Shown here one piece after another: positions 54,473 to 63,473 of a stretch of 64,000 bases of DNA. The translations under genes and the position numbers were made by a program. Below the pieces are notes generated by a model. The model was not told the DNA's origin, did not search any database, and worked only from the letters and a program-made list of their open reading frames with translations. Origin of the DNA: Pseudomonadota bacterium (GTDB taxonomy: Bacteria > Pseudomonadota > Alphaproteobacteria > Caulobacterales > Caulobacteraceae); the NCBI GenBank assembly GCA_020161365.1, contig JAIUNU010000017.1:1-64000 (forward strand), given 5' to 3'. Numbering within the stretch: position 1 is the stretch's first letter; each line of letters starts with the position of its first letter.

Positions 54473-56042
54473 GCCATCCTCCCCCCAGGGGGGAGGAGGC
54501 CGCAGGCCGGAGGGGGAAGAGGCAGGGGGCGCTGGACTTCCCCCTCCGTCGCCTACGGCGACACCTCCCCCTCTGGGGGGAGGATCTGTTGAATCCCCCT
54601 TCGCCCTTCTCGTTTCCGAACGCGGAACCCGCCGCCTCGCCGCTGTCGATGACCAGGCCCGAGCCCTCGGTCTGTTTCCAGGCCAGAAGGCCGCCGACGC
54701 CCTGGCCCTGGTCCCGAACCTGGTCACCGCCGACCACGATCCAGCGGCCGATCGTGCAGCCCTGGAAGCGCTATGCGACTGGTGCGTCCGCTTCTCGCCG
54801 GCGGTGGCGATCGACGGTGAAGATGGCCTGTTCCTGGACATCACCGGGACCGACCACCTGTGGGGCGGCGAGGCGGCGATGCTGGTCGATCTGGCCGCCC
54901 GTCTAGCGCGCTGGGGCGTGCCGGCCCGTGCTGCGATCGCCGACACGGCTGGCGCAGCCTGGGCCCTGGCGCGGTTTGGCCCCGACCTCACTATTGCGCC
55001 GCCGGGTGAGCAGCGGGACGCGATCGCGACCCTTCCCGTCGCGGCCTTGCGCCTGGGCGACGCCGCCGAAGCCCAGTTGCCGCGCCTGGGCTTGCACCGG
55101 GTGGGTCAGGTGTTGGCCTTGCCCCGGGCGCAACTGGCCAAGCGCTTCGGCCTGGCGGCGGTCCTGCGGCTGGATCAGGCCTTGGGCCAGGCCGCGGAGG
55201 CTCTGACCTTCCGCCGCCCGGCCTCGCCGTGGTTCGATCGGTTGGCCTTCTTCGAACCGATCAGCGCGCCCGAGGATCTCGCCCGAGTGGCGGCCGACGC
55301 CCTGACCCTGATCTGCGCCCGGCTGGAGGCCGAGGGGCGAGGCGCCAAGCGGTTCGAAGTGGTCTTCCACCGTATTGATGGACGGAGCTTTCCGGTGCGC
55401 GTGGGATTGGCGCGGATCGGCCGGGACGCCCAGCGGCTGGCCAAGCTGGTCAACCCCAAGCTGGACATGGTCGATCCCGGCTTTGGGATCGAGGTGGTCA
55501 CCGTCCACGCCTTCGCCGTGGAGCCGATGGCGGCGGCGCAGGACCGCCTCGACGCCGACGCGGAGGCCAGCGCCGACGAGACCCTGGCGCCGCTGATCGA
55601 CCGTCTGGTCAACCGCCTGGGCGAGAGCCGGGTCTGGCGCGCCGATCCGTTCGAGAGTCATGTGCCCGAGCGTTCGGTCGTGCGCGTGGGGCCGCTGGAC
55701 CCTCCCGCGTCGGCCCGGTGGGACCCCGACCGGCCGCGTCCGGTGCGGCTGTTCAAGCGGCCCGAGGCCATCGTCGCCATCGCCGCCGAGCTGCCCGACT
55801 ATCCGCCGCGCCTGTTTACCTGGCGCGGGCGCTCGCATCGGGTCCGGCGGGCCGAGGGGCCTGAGCGTATCGGCCAGGAATGGTGGCGGGCCGGCGTAGC
55901 GCGGGGGGAGACCGGGCCGGGCAAGGTGCGTGACTATTATCGGGTGGAGGACGACGCTGGCGGCCGGTTCTGGATCTTCCGGCAGGGCCTCTATGGCGGC
56001 GAGGACGCGCCGAAGTGGTGGATCCATGGCCTGTTTGGTTAG
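54390..56042 (+). CDS. imuB: ImuB, Y-family polymerase-like mutasome protein with repeat-derived insert
   Basis: 550 residues. MARILSVWCPNWPITTWRRR and later FALLVSERGTRRLAAVDDQA form the split N-terminus of ImuB, a catalytically dead Y-family polymerase that bridges DnaE2 to the beta clamp. Between them about 37 residues (29-66) are Gly/Pro/Glu-rich and encoded by a family B palindromic repeat read in frame. AGGAGGCC precedes the ATG. The rest (palm, finger and little-finger-like parts and the C-terminal WIFRQGLYGGE) looks intact. It overlaps imuA and precedes dnaE2. Confidence 0.9.
   Translation: MARILSVWCPNWPITTWRRRRPCGASGKPSSPQGGGGRRPEGEEAGGAGLPPPSPTATPPPLGGGSVESPFALLVSERGTRRLAAVDDQARALGLFPGQKAADALALVPNLVTADHDPAADRAALEALCDWCVRFSPAVAIDGEDGLFLDITGTDHLWGGEAAMLVDLAARLARWGVPARAAIADTAGAAWALARFGPDLTIAPPGEQRDAIATLPVAALRLGDAAEAQLPRLGLHRVGQVLALPRAQLAKRFGLAAVLRLDQALGQAAEALTFRRPASPWFDRLAFFEPISAPEDLARVAADALTLICARLEAEGRGAKRFEVVFHRIDGRSFPVRVGLARIGRDAQRLAKLVNPKLDMVDPGFGIEVVTVHAFAVEPMAAAQDRLDADAEASADETLAPLIDRLVNRLGESRVWRADPFESHVPERSVVRVGPLDPPASARWDPDRPRPVRLFKRPEAIVAIAAELPDYPPRLFTWRGRSHRVRRAEGPERIGQEWWRAGVARGETGPGKVRDYYRVEDDAGGRFWIFRQGLYGGEDAPKWWIHGLFG
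54476..54585. repeat. family B palindromic repeat inside imuB
   Basis: From ATCCTCCCCCCAGGGGGGAG to CCCTCTGGGGGGAGGAT, with GGCCGGAGGGGGAAG and CTTCCCCCTCCGTCG inside, as in the intergenic copies at 34533 and 41327. It begins just after the imuA stop but is read through by imuB without a stop codon. Confidence 0.92.
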
Positions 56043-56056
56043 GGGCAGATCCTAAC

Positions 56057-59000
56057 ATGAGCCCGCCCGCCTATGCCGAACTGCAGGCGACCACCAACTT
56101 CTCGTTCCTGCGCGGCGCTTCGCACGCCGAGGAGCTGGCTCTGGCGGCCGAGGCGCTGGGCCTTACGGCGATCGGCATCGTCGACCGCAACAGCCTGGCG
56201 GGCGTGGTGCGCGCCTGGACGGCGGCCAAGCGACGATCAATCCGTGTACTGACGGGTTGTCGCCTGGACTTCATGGATGGCACGCCCAGCCTGCTCTGCT
56301 ACCCCACTGACCGCGAGGCGTTTGGCCGCCTGACCCGCCTGCTGACCATCGGTCAATTGCGGGCCGAGAAGGGCGAGTGCCACCTGACCTGGGCGGATTT
56401 CCTGGATCATGCCGAGGGGCAGTTGGGGCTGATTGTTCCGCCCAGGGTTCTGGATGACCCGTTTGAGCGAGCCCTGAACCGTATGGCCAGCGACCTGCGG
56501 GGCCGTTCGTGGCTGGCCGCCAGCCGGGCCTACGCCGCCCGAGACCTTCAGCGCCTGGCGCGGCTGGAGAGTCTTGGCCGAGCGGCTGGCGCGCCGATGG
56601 TCGCCACCAATGACGTGCTCTATCACGGCCCGGAACGGCGCCCGCTGCAGGACGTGATCAGCTGTGTGCGCGAGCATTGCGCGATCCAGGAGGCGGGCTT
56701 CCGGCTGGAGGCCAACGCCGAGCGCCACATCAAGTCGCCCGAGGAGATGGCGCGCCTGTTCGACCGCTGGCCACGCGCGGTCGAGCGAACGGTCGAGATC
56801 GTCGAGCGCATCGATTTCGACCTGAAGGACATCCGCGAACAGTACCCGGACGAGCCTGTGCCGCCCGGCAAGACCGCGATGCAGCACCTGACCGATCTGA
56901 CCTGGAAGGGCGCGGCGTGGCGTTATCCGAACGGGGTCAGTGCGAAGGTCACGGCCCAGATCCAGGAGGAGCTGCGGCTGATCGAGAAGATGGACTACCC
57001 CAACTACTTCATCACCGTGCATGACATCGTGCGCGAGGCTCGGAGCATGGGCATCCTCTGCCAGGGGCGGGGCTCGGCGGCCAATTCCTCGGTCTGTTTC
57101 TGCCTGGGCGTGACGGCGATCGACCCTACCGAGCACCGCCTGCTGTTCACGCGCTTCATCTCAGAGAACAGGGGCGAGCCGCCCGACATCGACGTCGATT
57201 TCGAGCACGATCGGCGCGAGGAGGTCATGCAGTACGTGTTCCAGCGCTATGGCCGGGAGTATGCCGCCATTTGCGGGACCGTGATCCACTACCGGCCGCG
57301 CAGCGCCATCCGGGACGTCGGCAAGGCGCTGGGGCTGACCGAGGACGTCACCAGTCTGCTCGCCGGCACGGTCTGGGGTAGCTGGGGCGACGGCCTGCCC
57401 GAGGAGCATCTGCGCAAGGCCGGGTTGGATCCCGAGGCGCCGGAGATCGCCCGTGCGGTCGGGCTGGCGAACGACCTGATCGGCTTTCCGCGTCACCTCT
57501 CCCAGCATGTCGGCGGCTTCGTCCTGACCAAGCGTCGCCTGGACGAGACCGTGCCGATCGGCAAGGCCGCGATGAAGGACCGCACCTTCATCGAGTGGGA
57601 CAAGGACGACATCGACAGCCTGGGCCTGATGAAGGTCGACATCCTGGCGCTGGGCATGCTGCACGCCATCCAGCGGGCCATGACGATGCTGCGCGAAGAC
57701 CACGGTCAGGCGTGGCTGAAGGACCTAGCCGATATCCCCAAGGAGGTTCCGGGCGTCTACGACATGCTCTGCGCGGCCGACAGCGTGGGCGTGTTCCAGG
57801 TCGAGAGCCGGGCCCAGATGTCGATGCTGCCCAGGCTGCGGCCGCGCGAGTTCTACGATCTGGTCATCCAGGTGGCGATCGTGCGGCCCGGGCCCATCCA
57901 GGGCGACATGGTCCATCCCTACCTGAAACGCCGTAACGGCGAGGAGCCGGTCGACTGGCCCAAGCCCTCGCCCCAGCATGGTCCGCCCGACGAACTGCAG
58001 GAGATCCTCGGCAAGACCTTTGGCGTGCCCCTCTTCCAAGAGCAGGCCATGAGCCTGGCCATCGAGGCGGCCAAGTTCACGCCCGACGAGGCCGATGGCC
58101 TGCGCAAGGCCATGGCCACATTCCGCAATCTGGGCTCGCCGGATGCCTATCGGACGAAGTTCATCGAAGGCATGGTCGGGCGCGGCTATGAGCGCGCCTT
58201 CGCCGAGCGCTGCTTCAAGCAGATCGAGGGCTTCAGCCACTATGGCTTTCCGGAGAGCCACGCGGCCAGTTTCGCCAAGCTGGTCTATGTCTCGGCCTGG
58301 ATCAAATGGGCCTGGCCCGACGTGTTCTGCGCGGCCCTGATCAACGCCCAGCCGATGGGCTTCTACCAGCCGGCTCAGTTGGTTCGTGACGCCCGAGAGC
58401 ACGGGGTCGAGGTGTTGCCGCCCGATATTCTGGCCAGCGACTGGGACTGCACACTGGAGCCGATCAGCACGGGCTTCCGCGCGCCTTCCATTCGCCACGA
58501 CAAGATCGCGTGCCAGGAGACCCGGCCGCACTGGAAGGCGGTGCGGCTGGGTTTCCGCCAGATCAAAGGCCTGAAGGAGAAGATCGACATCCCGCCGCTG
58601 TTGAAGGCCCGGGCCGAGGGGGCGCGCACGCCGGCGGAATTCGCTCAGGGCGGCGTGCCGCAGAAGGCGCTGGAACTGCTGGCCGAAGCCGACGCCTTCG
58701 CCTCGGTGGGGCTCAGCCGCCGCGAGGCGCTGTGGGCGGTGAAAGGGCTGAAGGGCGAGCACAAAGCGCCGGTCCAGGCGCCGCTGCTTGCGGGCCTGCC
58801 CTTGTTCGAAGAGCGCGCGGCGCTGCCGGCCATGGCCGCAACCCAGGAGGTGGCCGAGGACTATCGAACCACCAGCCTCTCGTTGAAGGCGCATCCGATC
58901 GGCTTCTACCGATCCATACTGACCGCCCGGGGCGTGATCCCCGCTGAGCGGCTGCTGTCGCTGAAAGACGGCGCCAGGGTGTCGGTGGCGGGCCTTGTCC

Positions 59001-59308
59001 TGATCCGTCAGCGGCCCGGCACGGCCAAGGGCGTGGTGTTCGTCACCCTCGAGGACGAGACGGGCGTGGCCAATGCGGTGGTCTGGAAGGACCGGTTCGA
59101 GGCGGACCGCAACGTGGTGATGACCGCCTCGTTCCTGATCGTCCATGGTCGGGTGCAGCGGGCCGAGAATGTCATCCATGTGGTGGCCGAACGCTTCACC
59201 GACCTGTCGGCCGAGCTCTCCAGCCTCCGCGACGAGCCGGGCGCGCCCGCGCCGCGCGTGCGCCAGAAAGTGTCTGGCCGCCTGCTCCGCAGCCGCGATT
59301 TCCATTGA
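56057..59308 (+). CDS. dnaE2: error-prone DNA polymerase DnaE2
   Basis: 1083 residues. YAELQATTNFSFLRGASHAEEL begins the PHP domain of DnaE2. The polymerase motifs GRGSAANSSVCFCLG and PPDIDVDFEHDRREEV, with the catalytic Asp residues, are present, and the C-terminal OB domain (VSVAGLVLIRQRPG) is followed by a short tail. It is a C-family translesion polymerase lacking the replicative tau-binding end. It is third gene of the LexA-controlled cassette, 14 bases after imuB. Confidence 0.95.
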   Translation: MSPPAYAELQATTNFSFLRGASHAEELALAAEALGLTAIGIVDRNSLAGVVRAWTAAKRRSIRVLTGCRLDFMDGTPSLLCYPTDREAFGRLTRLLTIGQLRAEKGECHLTWADFLDHAEGQLGLIVPPRVLDDPFERALNRMASDLRGRSWLAASRAYAARDLQRLARLESLGRAAGAPMVATNDVLYHGPERRPLQDVISCVREHCAIQEAGFRLEANAERHIKSPEEMARLFDRWPRAVERTVEIVERIDFDLKDIREQYPDEPVPPGKTAMQHLTDLTWKGAAWRYPNGVSAKVTAQIQEELRLIEKMDYPNYFITVHDIVREARSMGILCQGRGSAANSSVCFCLGVTAIDPTEHRLLFTRFISENRGEPPDIDVDFEHDRREEVMQYVFQRYGREYAAICGTVIHYRPRSAIRDVGKALGLTEDVTSLLAGTVWGSWGDGLPEEHLRKAGLDPEAPEIARAVGLANDLIGFPRHLSQHVGGFVLTKRRLDETVPIGKAAMKDRTFIEWDKDDIDSLGLMKVDILALGMLHAIQRAMTMLREDHGQAWLKDLADIPKEVPGVYDMLCAADSVGVFQVESRAQMSMLPRLRPREFYDLVIQVAIVRPGPIQGDMVHPYLKRRNGEEPVDWPKPSPQHGPPDELQEILGKTFGVPLFQEQAMSLAIEAAKFTPDEADGLRKAMATFRNLGSPDAYRTKFIEGMVGRGYERAFAERCFKQIEGFSHYGFPESHAASFAKLVYVSAWIKWAWPDVFCAALINAQPMGFYQPAQLVRDAREHGVEVLPPDILASDWDCTLEPISTGFRAPSIRHDKIACQETRPHWKAVRLGFRQIKGLKEKIDIPPLLKARAEGARTPAEFAQGGVPQKALELLAEADAFASVGLSRREALWAVKGLKGEHKAPVQAPLLAGLPLFEERAALPAMAATQEVAEDYRTTSLSLKAHPIGFYRSILTARGVIPAERLLSLKDGARVSVAGLVLIRQRPGTAKGVVFVTLEDETGVANAVVWKDRFEADRNVVMTASFLIVHGRVQRAENVIHVVAERFTDLSAELSSLRDEPGAPAPRVRQKVSGRLLRSRDFH

Positions 59309-59352
59309 GGCAAGCGGGGGAAGCGCCTGTGCGACGCCTCCCCTCCCGGCCG

Positions 59353-60396
59353 TTAGAGTGTCGCCATGTTGATCACAAAGCGATAGCGCACGTCGCTCTT
59401 CTGCATGCGCTGGTAGGCTGCGTTGATCTGGTCGATCGAGATCACTTCGATGTCGGCGACGATGTTCTTCTCACCGCAGAAGTCGAGCATCTCCTGCGTC
59501 TCCTTGATGGAGCCGATCATCGAGCCCGCCAGGGTGCGACGGCCGGGGATCAGGGCGAAGGCGTTGAGCTGAGCCGGTTCTTCCGGCGCGCCGACCAGCA
59601 CCATCGTCCCGTCGATCTTCAGCAGCGCTAGGTACGCGCCCCAGTCCAGCGGCGCCGAGACGGTGCAGATGATCAGGTCGAAGGTGTCGGCCAGGGTCTC
59701 GAAGGTCTTGGGGTCGTTGGTGGCGTAGTAGTGGTCCGCGCCCAGCCGCAGACCGTCGTCCTTCTTGGATAGGGTCTGGCTGAGAACCGTCACCTCCGCG
59801 CCCATGGCGTGGGCCAGCTTGACCCCCATGTGGCCCAGACCGCCCATGCCCAGGATCGCGACCTTCTTGCCGGGACCGGCGTTCCAGTGACGAAGCGGCG
59901 AATAGAGCGTGATGCCCGCGCACAGCAACGGCGCGGCGGCGTCCAGCGGCAGGTGCTCGGGGATCGACAGGACATAGTCGTCCTTGACCACGATGTGGTC
60001 GGAATAGCCGCCGTAGGTCGGCGTGTCCGAACCCGGTTCGAAGGCGCTGTAGGTCAGCACCAGACCGGGCTGATACTGCTCGCGATCCAGGTCGCGGGCG
60101 GCCTTGCAGGTCACGCAGCTGTCGACGAAGCAGCCGACGCCGACATGGTCGCCTTCCTTGAAGCGGGTGACGTTCGCGCCGACGGCGGTGACGACGCCTG
60201 CGATCTCGTGACCCGGCACGATCGGATAGACGCTCTGCCCCCAGCCGTTGTCGACCATGTGAATGTCGGAGTGGCAGACCCCGCAGTACTTGATGGCGAT
60301 GACGACGTCGTCGGGATTGGGGTCGCGACGGTCGAACGTGAAGGGCGCGAGCGGCGCGCCGGCGGCGGGCGCCGCGTAGCCTTTGGCGATGGCCAT
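59353..60396 (-). CDS. zinc-type NAD(P)-dependent alcohol dehydrogenase (CAD/YahK-like), altered structural zinc site
   Basis: 347 residues. The catalytic zinc site is present (CGVCHSDIH with Cys38, and PGHEIAG with His63 and Glu64), as is the NADP-binding GMGGLGHMGVKLA. In the structural-zinc loop only Cys94 and Cys97 remain; the next two positions read Ala100 and Gln109, in the stretch SCVTCKAARDLDREQYQPG. It probably reduces aldehydes, as YahK and YqhD-like enzymes do. It is divergent from an AraC regulator that likely controls it. The Met at 60396 is the family start. Confidence 0.88.
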   Translation of the reverse strand: MAIAKGYAAPAAGAPLAPFTFDRRDPNPDDVVIAIKYCGVCHSDIHMVDNGWGQSVYPIVPGHEIAGVVTAVGANVTRFKEGDHVGVGCFVDSCVTCKAARDLDREQYQPGLVLTYSAFEPGSDTPTYGGYSDHIVVKDDYVLSIPEHLPLDAAAPLLCAGITLYSPLRHWNAGPGKKVAILGMGGLGHMGVKLAHAMGAEVTVLSQTLSKKDDGLRLGADHYYATNDPKTFETLADTFDLIICTVSAPLDWGAYLALLKIDGTMVLVGAPEEPAQLNAFALIPGRRTLAGSMIGSIKETQEMLDFCGEKNIVADIEVISIDQINAAYQRMQKSDVRYRFVINMATL

Positions 60397-60479
60397 GGGG
60401 AAGTCCTCGATTTTGGGGGAGCGATCGGGGAGGATCACGGGCCACGATATGCCATGCGGGCCGTCTGCGTCGTTAGGCC

Positions 60480-60510
60480 GATCCTGCAAGTCTTTTGCAC
60501 GATCCTGCAA
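60480..60510. promoter_or_regulatory. direct repeats, candidate AraC-protein binding site
   Basis: GATCCTGCAA occurs at 60480-60489 and again at 60501-60510, 21 bp apart start to start, i.e. two helical turns on the same face. AraC-family monomers bind such direct repeats. The site lies between the divergent dehydrogenase and AraC genes, 84 bases upstream of the former. Confidence 0.6.
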
Positions 60511-60588
60511 ACCCTTGGCGACCTTGGTTTCCCGCCGGCTGGTTCCCACCTAGGACGGATTGCATCTGACGCCAGGAAATCAAAGACC

Positions 60589-61494
60589 TTGAGATCCGCT
60601 CCCACCACTGACGTCTATGCGCAGATCGCCGCGCTTGTCGCCCGTTACGCCAGGGATGAAACGCCCGAGTCCGTTATCGGGGGACTTTTCCTGACGCGTC
60701 GCTGTGCGCCCAGCCAGCCGCTCCACGCCGACCAGCGTCCGTCATTCTGGCTCGTCGCCCAGGGCCGCAAACGCCTGACCGTGGGCGGTGAGACCCTCGA
60801 CTATGGCGTGGGCGACTGCCTTCTGGTGGCGCTGGACCTGCCTGTGACCTCACGGGTCGTCGAAGCCAGTGAAGCGCATCCGCATCTCTGCGTGGGCATG
60901 GAGATCAATACGCCGCGTCTGGTCGACCTGATCGGCCGCCTTCCGGATGGCGCGACGTCGCCTAAGGGCGGGGTCAGCGGCGCGGCGGTGACCGCAGCCT
61001 CGCCTGACCTGCTGGACGCCACGTTACGAATGCTGCGCCTCTTGGAGCGCCCCAACGACATCGCGGCCATAGCGCCTCTGATCGAGGAGGAAATCCTCTA
61101 TCGCCTGCTGACCGGCCCTCACGGCGCTCGATTGATCAACATCGCCATGGTCGAGGGGCCTGGTCAGAAGATCACGCGCGCAGTGGCCTGGCTTCGCGGC
61201 CATTTTGCTCAACCCCTCCGCATCGGGGCGTTGGCCGAGTTGGTGGGCATGAGCGAGTCGTCGTTGCACCACCACTTCAAGGCCGTCACCAACATGACGC
61301 CGATGCAGTACCAGAAGCAGCTGCGACTGCACGAGGCCCGGCGGCTGATGATGTCCGAGGGGGTGGATATCGGCGCGGCCGGATATGCGGTCGGCTATCA
61401 AAGTCCGTCCCAATTCAGCCGGGAATACCGCCGCTTGTATGGCGCGCCACCGTCGCGGGACCTGGAGTCTTTGCTACCGTCCGCCGCGGCGTGA
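60589..61494 (+). CDS. AraC-family transcriptional regulator (AraC_N/YqhC-like)
   Basis: 301 residues from a TTG with AGGAAA 11 bases upstream. The N-terminal ligand domain (PESVIGGLFLTRRCAPSQPL, RPSFWLVAQGRKRLTVG) is of the AraC_N type (PF06719). The C-terminal half has two helix-turn-helix units (IGALAELVGMSESSLHHHFKAV and IGAAGYAVGYQSPSQFSREYRR). YqhC of this type activates an aldehyde reductase; the divergent alcohol dehydrogenase here is the likely counterpart. No earlier start has a ribosome site. Confidence 0.85.
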   Translation: MRSAPTTDVYAQIAALVARYARDETPESVIGGLFLTRRCAPSQPLHADQRPSFWLVAQGRKRLTVGGETLDYGVGDCLLVALDLPVTSRVVEASEAHPHLCVGMEINTPRLVDLIGRLPDGATSPKGGVSGAAVTAASPDLLDATLRMLRLLERPNDIAAIAPLIEEEILYRLLTGPHGARLINIAMVEGPGQKITRAVAWLRGHFAQPLRIGALAELVGMSESSLHHHFKAVTNMTPMQYQKQLRLHEARRLMMSEGVDIGAAGYAVGYQSPSQFSREYRRLYGAPPSRDLESLLPSAAA

Positions 61495-61502
61495 GGCGGA
61501 GA

Positions 61503-63386
61503 TCAGGACGCCCGGATCTTGACCACTTTGGAGGGGCCGACCTGACGCAGGTCCTCGACCAACTCAAACAGGCGCACGCGCACGGCGGCTTCGTCACCGA
61601 TCTCCGCCAGGCCGTCCAGCTCGGCCAAGCGTTCATCGGCGATGGTGGGCGCCGGCGCCAGGCGGACGGCTTCCATGATGCCCGGCGCCTTGAGGCGGGC
61701 GACTTCGTTCACATCGACCAGGGTTTCCGTCAGCTTCTCGCCGGGGCGGAGGCCCGTGATCTTGATGTCGATGTCGCGCCCGGGCGTCAGGCCCTGCAGC
61801 TCGATCATCCGTCGGGCCAGATCGATGATCTTGACCGGTTCGCCCATCTCCAGCGTCAGCACGCCGGCTTCTGGTTCAGAGGCGATCATCGACAGCGCGA
61901 CCGCGCGAAGGACCAACTGCACGGCCTCCGGGATGGTCATGAAATAGCGTTCGACCTCGGCGTGGGTCAGGGTGATCGGGCCGCCTCGGGCGATCTGGCT
62001 CTTGAAGATCGGTACGACCGACCCCGCCGAGCCCAGAACATTGCCGAACCGGACGATACTGACGCGCATGTCGCCGCCGCCGCCGTACTGACGGGCCACC
62101 GCCTCCGCCACGCGCTTGGCCGCGCCCATGACGCTGGTGGGGGCCACGGCCTTGTCGGTGGAGATCAGGGCCAGGTGAGCCGCGCCGCACGCCTTGGCGG
62201 CCAAGGCCACGTTTCGGGTGCCCAGGACGTTGGTCCGCACGCCCTCGCACGGATGGTTCTCGACCAGGGTCACATGCTTCAGCGCCGCGGCGTGGAACAC
62301 GATGTCCGGCTTCATCTCGGCGAACACCCGCTCGACGCGGGCGGCGTCCCGCACGTCGCAGAGGACCTCTCGCCGCGACAGGATCGGATGGCGCTCGGCG
62401 ATCTCGCGGTCGATGTGGAAAAGATTGTACTCGGAGGCGTCCACCATGGTCAGGTGCGCGCAGCCGCTGGCGGCGATCTGGCGGCAGAGCTCGGAGCCGA
62501 TGCTGCCGCCTGCGCCGGTGACCAGGACGCGCCGACCCGAGACCAGCGCCCGGACAGGCTCGGGATCAAGGCGCACGGGGGGGCGACTCAGCAGCTCCTC
62601 GATGCTGATCTCGCGCAGCAGCGGCGCATTGGCCGCCGCGCCCATCTCGACCACGCCATAGCGGCGCAGCAGGCGAACGCCCTCGGTCTTGAGCCGGCCC
62701 AGCCGCTCGGCGCCGAAGGTGCTCATGGCGCTGTCGGTGAGGAAGAGGATCGCCGCCGGCGAGAGACCGCTGTCGCGCAGGCGGGCCAGCACGCTGTCAA
62801 AGTCCGCGATCGAGCCCAGGACGCAGACCCCTCGCAGTTCGTCGCCGGTTTCGCGGTCGAGCGGCGAGACCACCCCGATCGGGGCGTACCGTTCGCCAAG
62901 GCCGGCGGGCGCGCGCAGGAAAGCCTCGGCTTCCGAGGCCGAGCCGATGATCAGCAGGCGGGGCAGGGCGGGGTGCAGGGATGCGGGGCCAAGACGAAGC
63001 ACCGAGTCGAGCAGCATCCGCTCGTGCAGGCTGCGACGGATCACGCGCAGCGCCGACAGTAGCGCCGCCTGGATCAGCGCCGCCCCGGCGACGGTCCGCA
63101 GGCCCCCGTCGATACCCGGATGGGTCAGGCGCGTCACGACCAGGAAGGCCGCCGCCGTCAGCACCGCCGAGCGAACGAGCCGCAGATGGTCGGTCGCTGA
63201 AACGAAACGCCAGGGCGCGCGCTCCACGCGGAACGCCAGCTCCACGATGAAGGCCGACAAACCATAGAGGGTCGCTTGCAGCAGCGTGTCCCGGGTGAAC
63301 GGCATGTCGATGACGAGATAGCGGCCGGCGAGCAGGGCCACGAAGGCCAGCAGGACGTGGGTCGCGATCTTTCCTGCATGCCCCAT
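61503..63386 (-). CDS. FlaA1/CapD-type nucleotide-sugar 4,6-dehydratase, membrane anchored
   Basis: 627 residues. About four N-terminal hydrophobic segments anchor a CoA-binding-like domain (LLIIGSASEAEAFLR) and then an extended SDR domain with VLVTGAGGSIGSELCRQI, HAAALKHV and LISTDKAVAPTSVMGAAKR. The usual Tyr of Tyr-x3-Lys is Met here, as in WbpM/PglF-type UDP-GlcNAc 4,6-dehydratases, so this is a family trait. It feeds deoxy-amino sugars to polysaccharide, LPS or flagellin glycosylation. It ends eight bases from the AraC stop. Confidence 0.9.
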   Translation of the reverse strand: MGHAGKIATHVLLAFVALLAGRYLVIDMPFTRDTLLQATLYGLSAFIVELAFRVERAPWRFVSATDHLRLVRSAVLTAAAFLVVTRLTHPGIDGGLRTVAGAALIQAALLSALRVIRRSLHERMLLDSVLRLGPASLHPALPRLLIIGSASEAEAFLRAPAGLGERYAPIGVVSPLDRETGDELRGVCVLGSIADFDSVLARLRDSGLSPAAILFLTDSAMSTFGAERLGRLKTEGVRLLRRYGVVEMGAAANAPLLREISIEELLSRPPVRLDPEPVRALVSGRRVLVTGAGGSIGSELCRQIAASGCAHLTMVDASEYNLFHIDREIAERHPILSRREVLCDVRDAARVERVFAEMKPDIVFHAAALKHVTLVENHPCEGVRTNVLGTRNVALAAKACGAAHLALISTDKAVAPTSVMGAAKRVAEAVARQYGGGGDMRVSIVRFGNVLGSAGSVVPIFKSQIARGGPITLTHAEVERYFMTIPEAVQLVLRAVALSMIASEPEAGVLTLEMGEPVKIIDLARRMIELQGLTPGRDIDIKITGLRPGEKLTETLVDVNEVARLKAPGIMEAVRLAPAPTIADERLAELDGLAEIGDEAAVRVRLFELVEDLRQVGPSKVVKIRAS

Positions 63387-63473
63387 GAAAAGAACCTCTG
63401 AAGCGGTGAAGGTCGGGTCTCGCCCGGCGGACTTGAACCGGGCTTAGCACGCGAATGTGTCGCCGTCGCGGCC

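Noticed and set aside
61503..63386. Missing Tyr (Met in its place) in the SDR domain of the nucleotide-sugar dehydratase
   Set aside because: Met at this position is normal for WbpM/PglF-type 4,6-dehydratases, so it is not an anomaly, unlike the Phe in the SDR at 6787.
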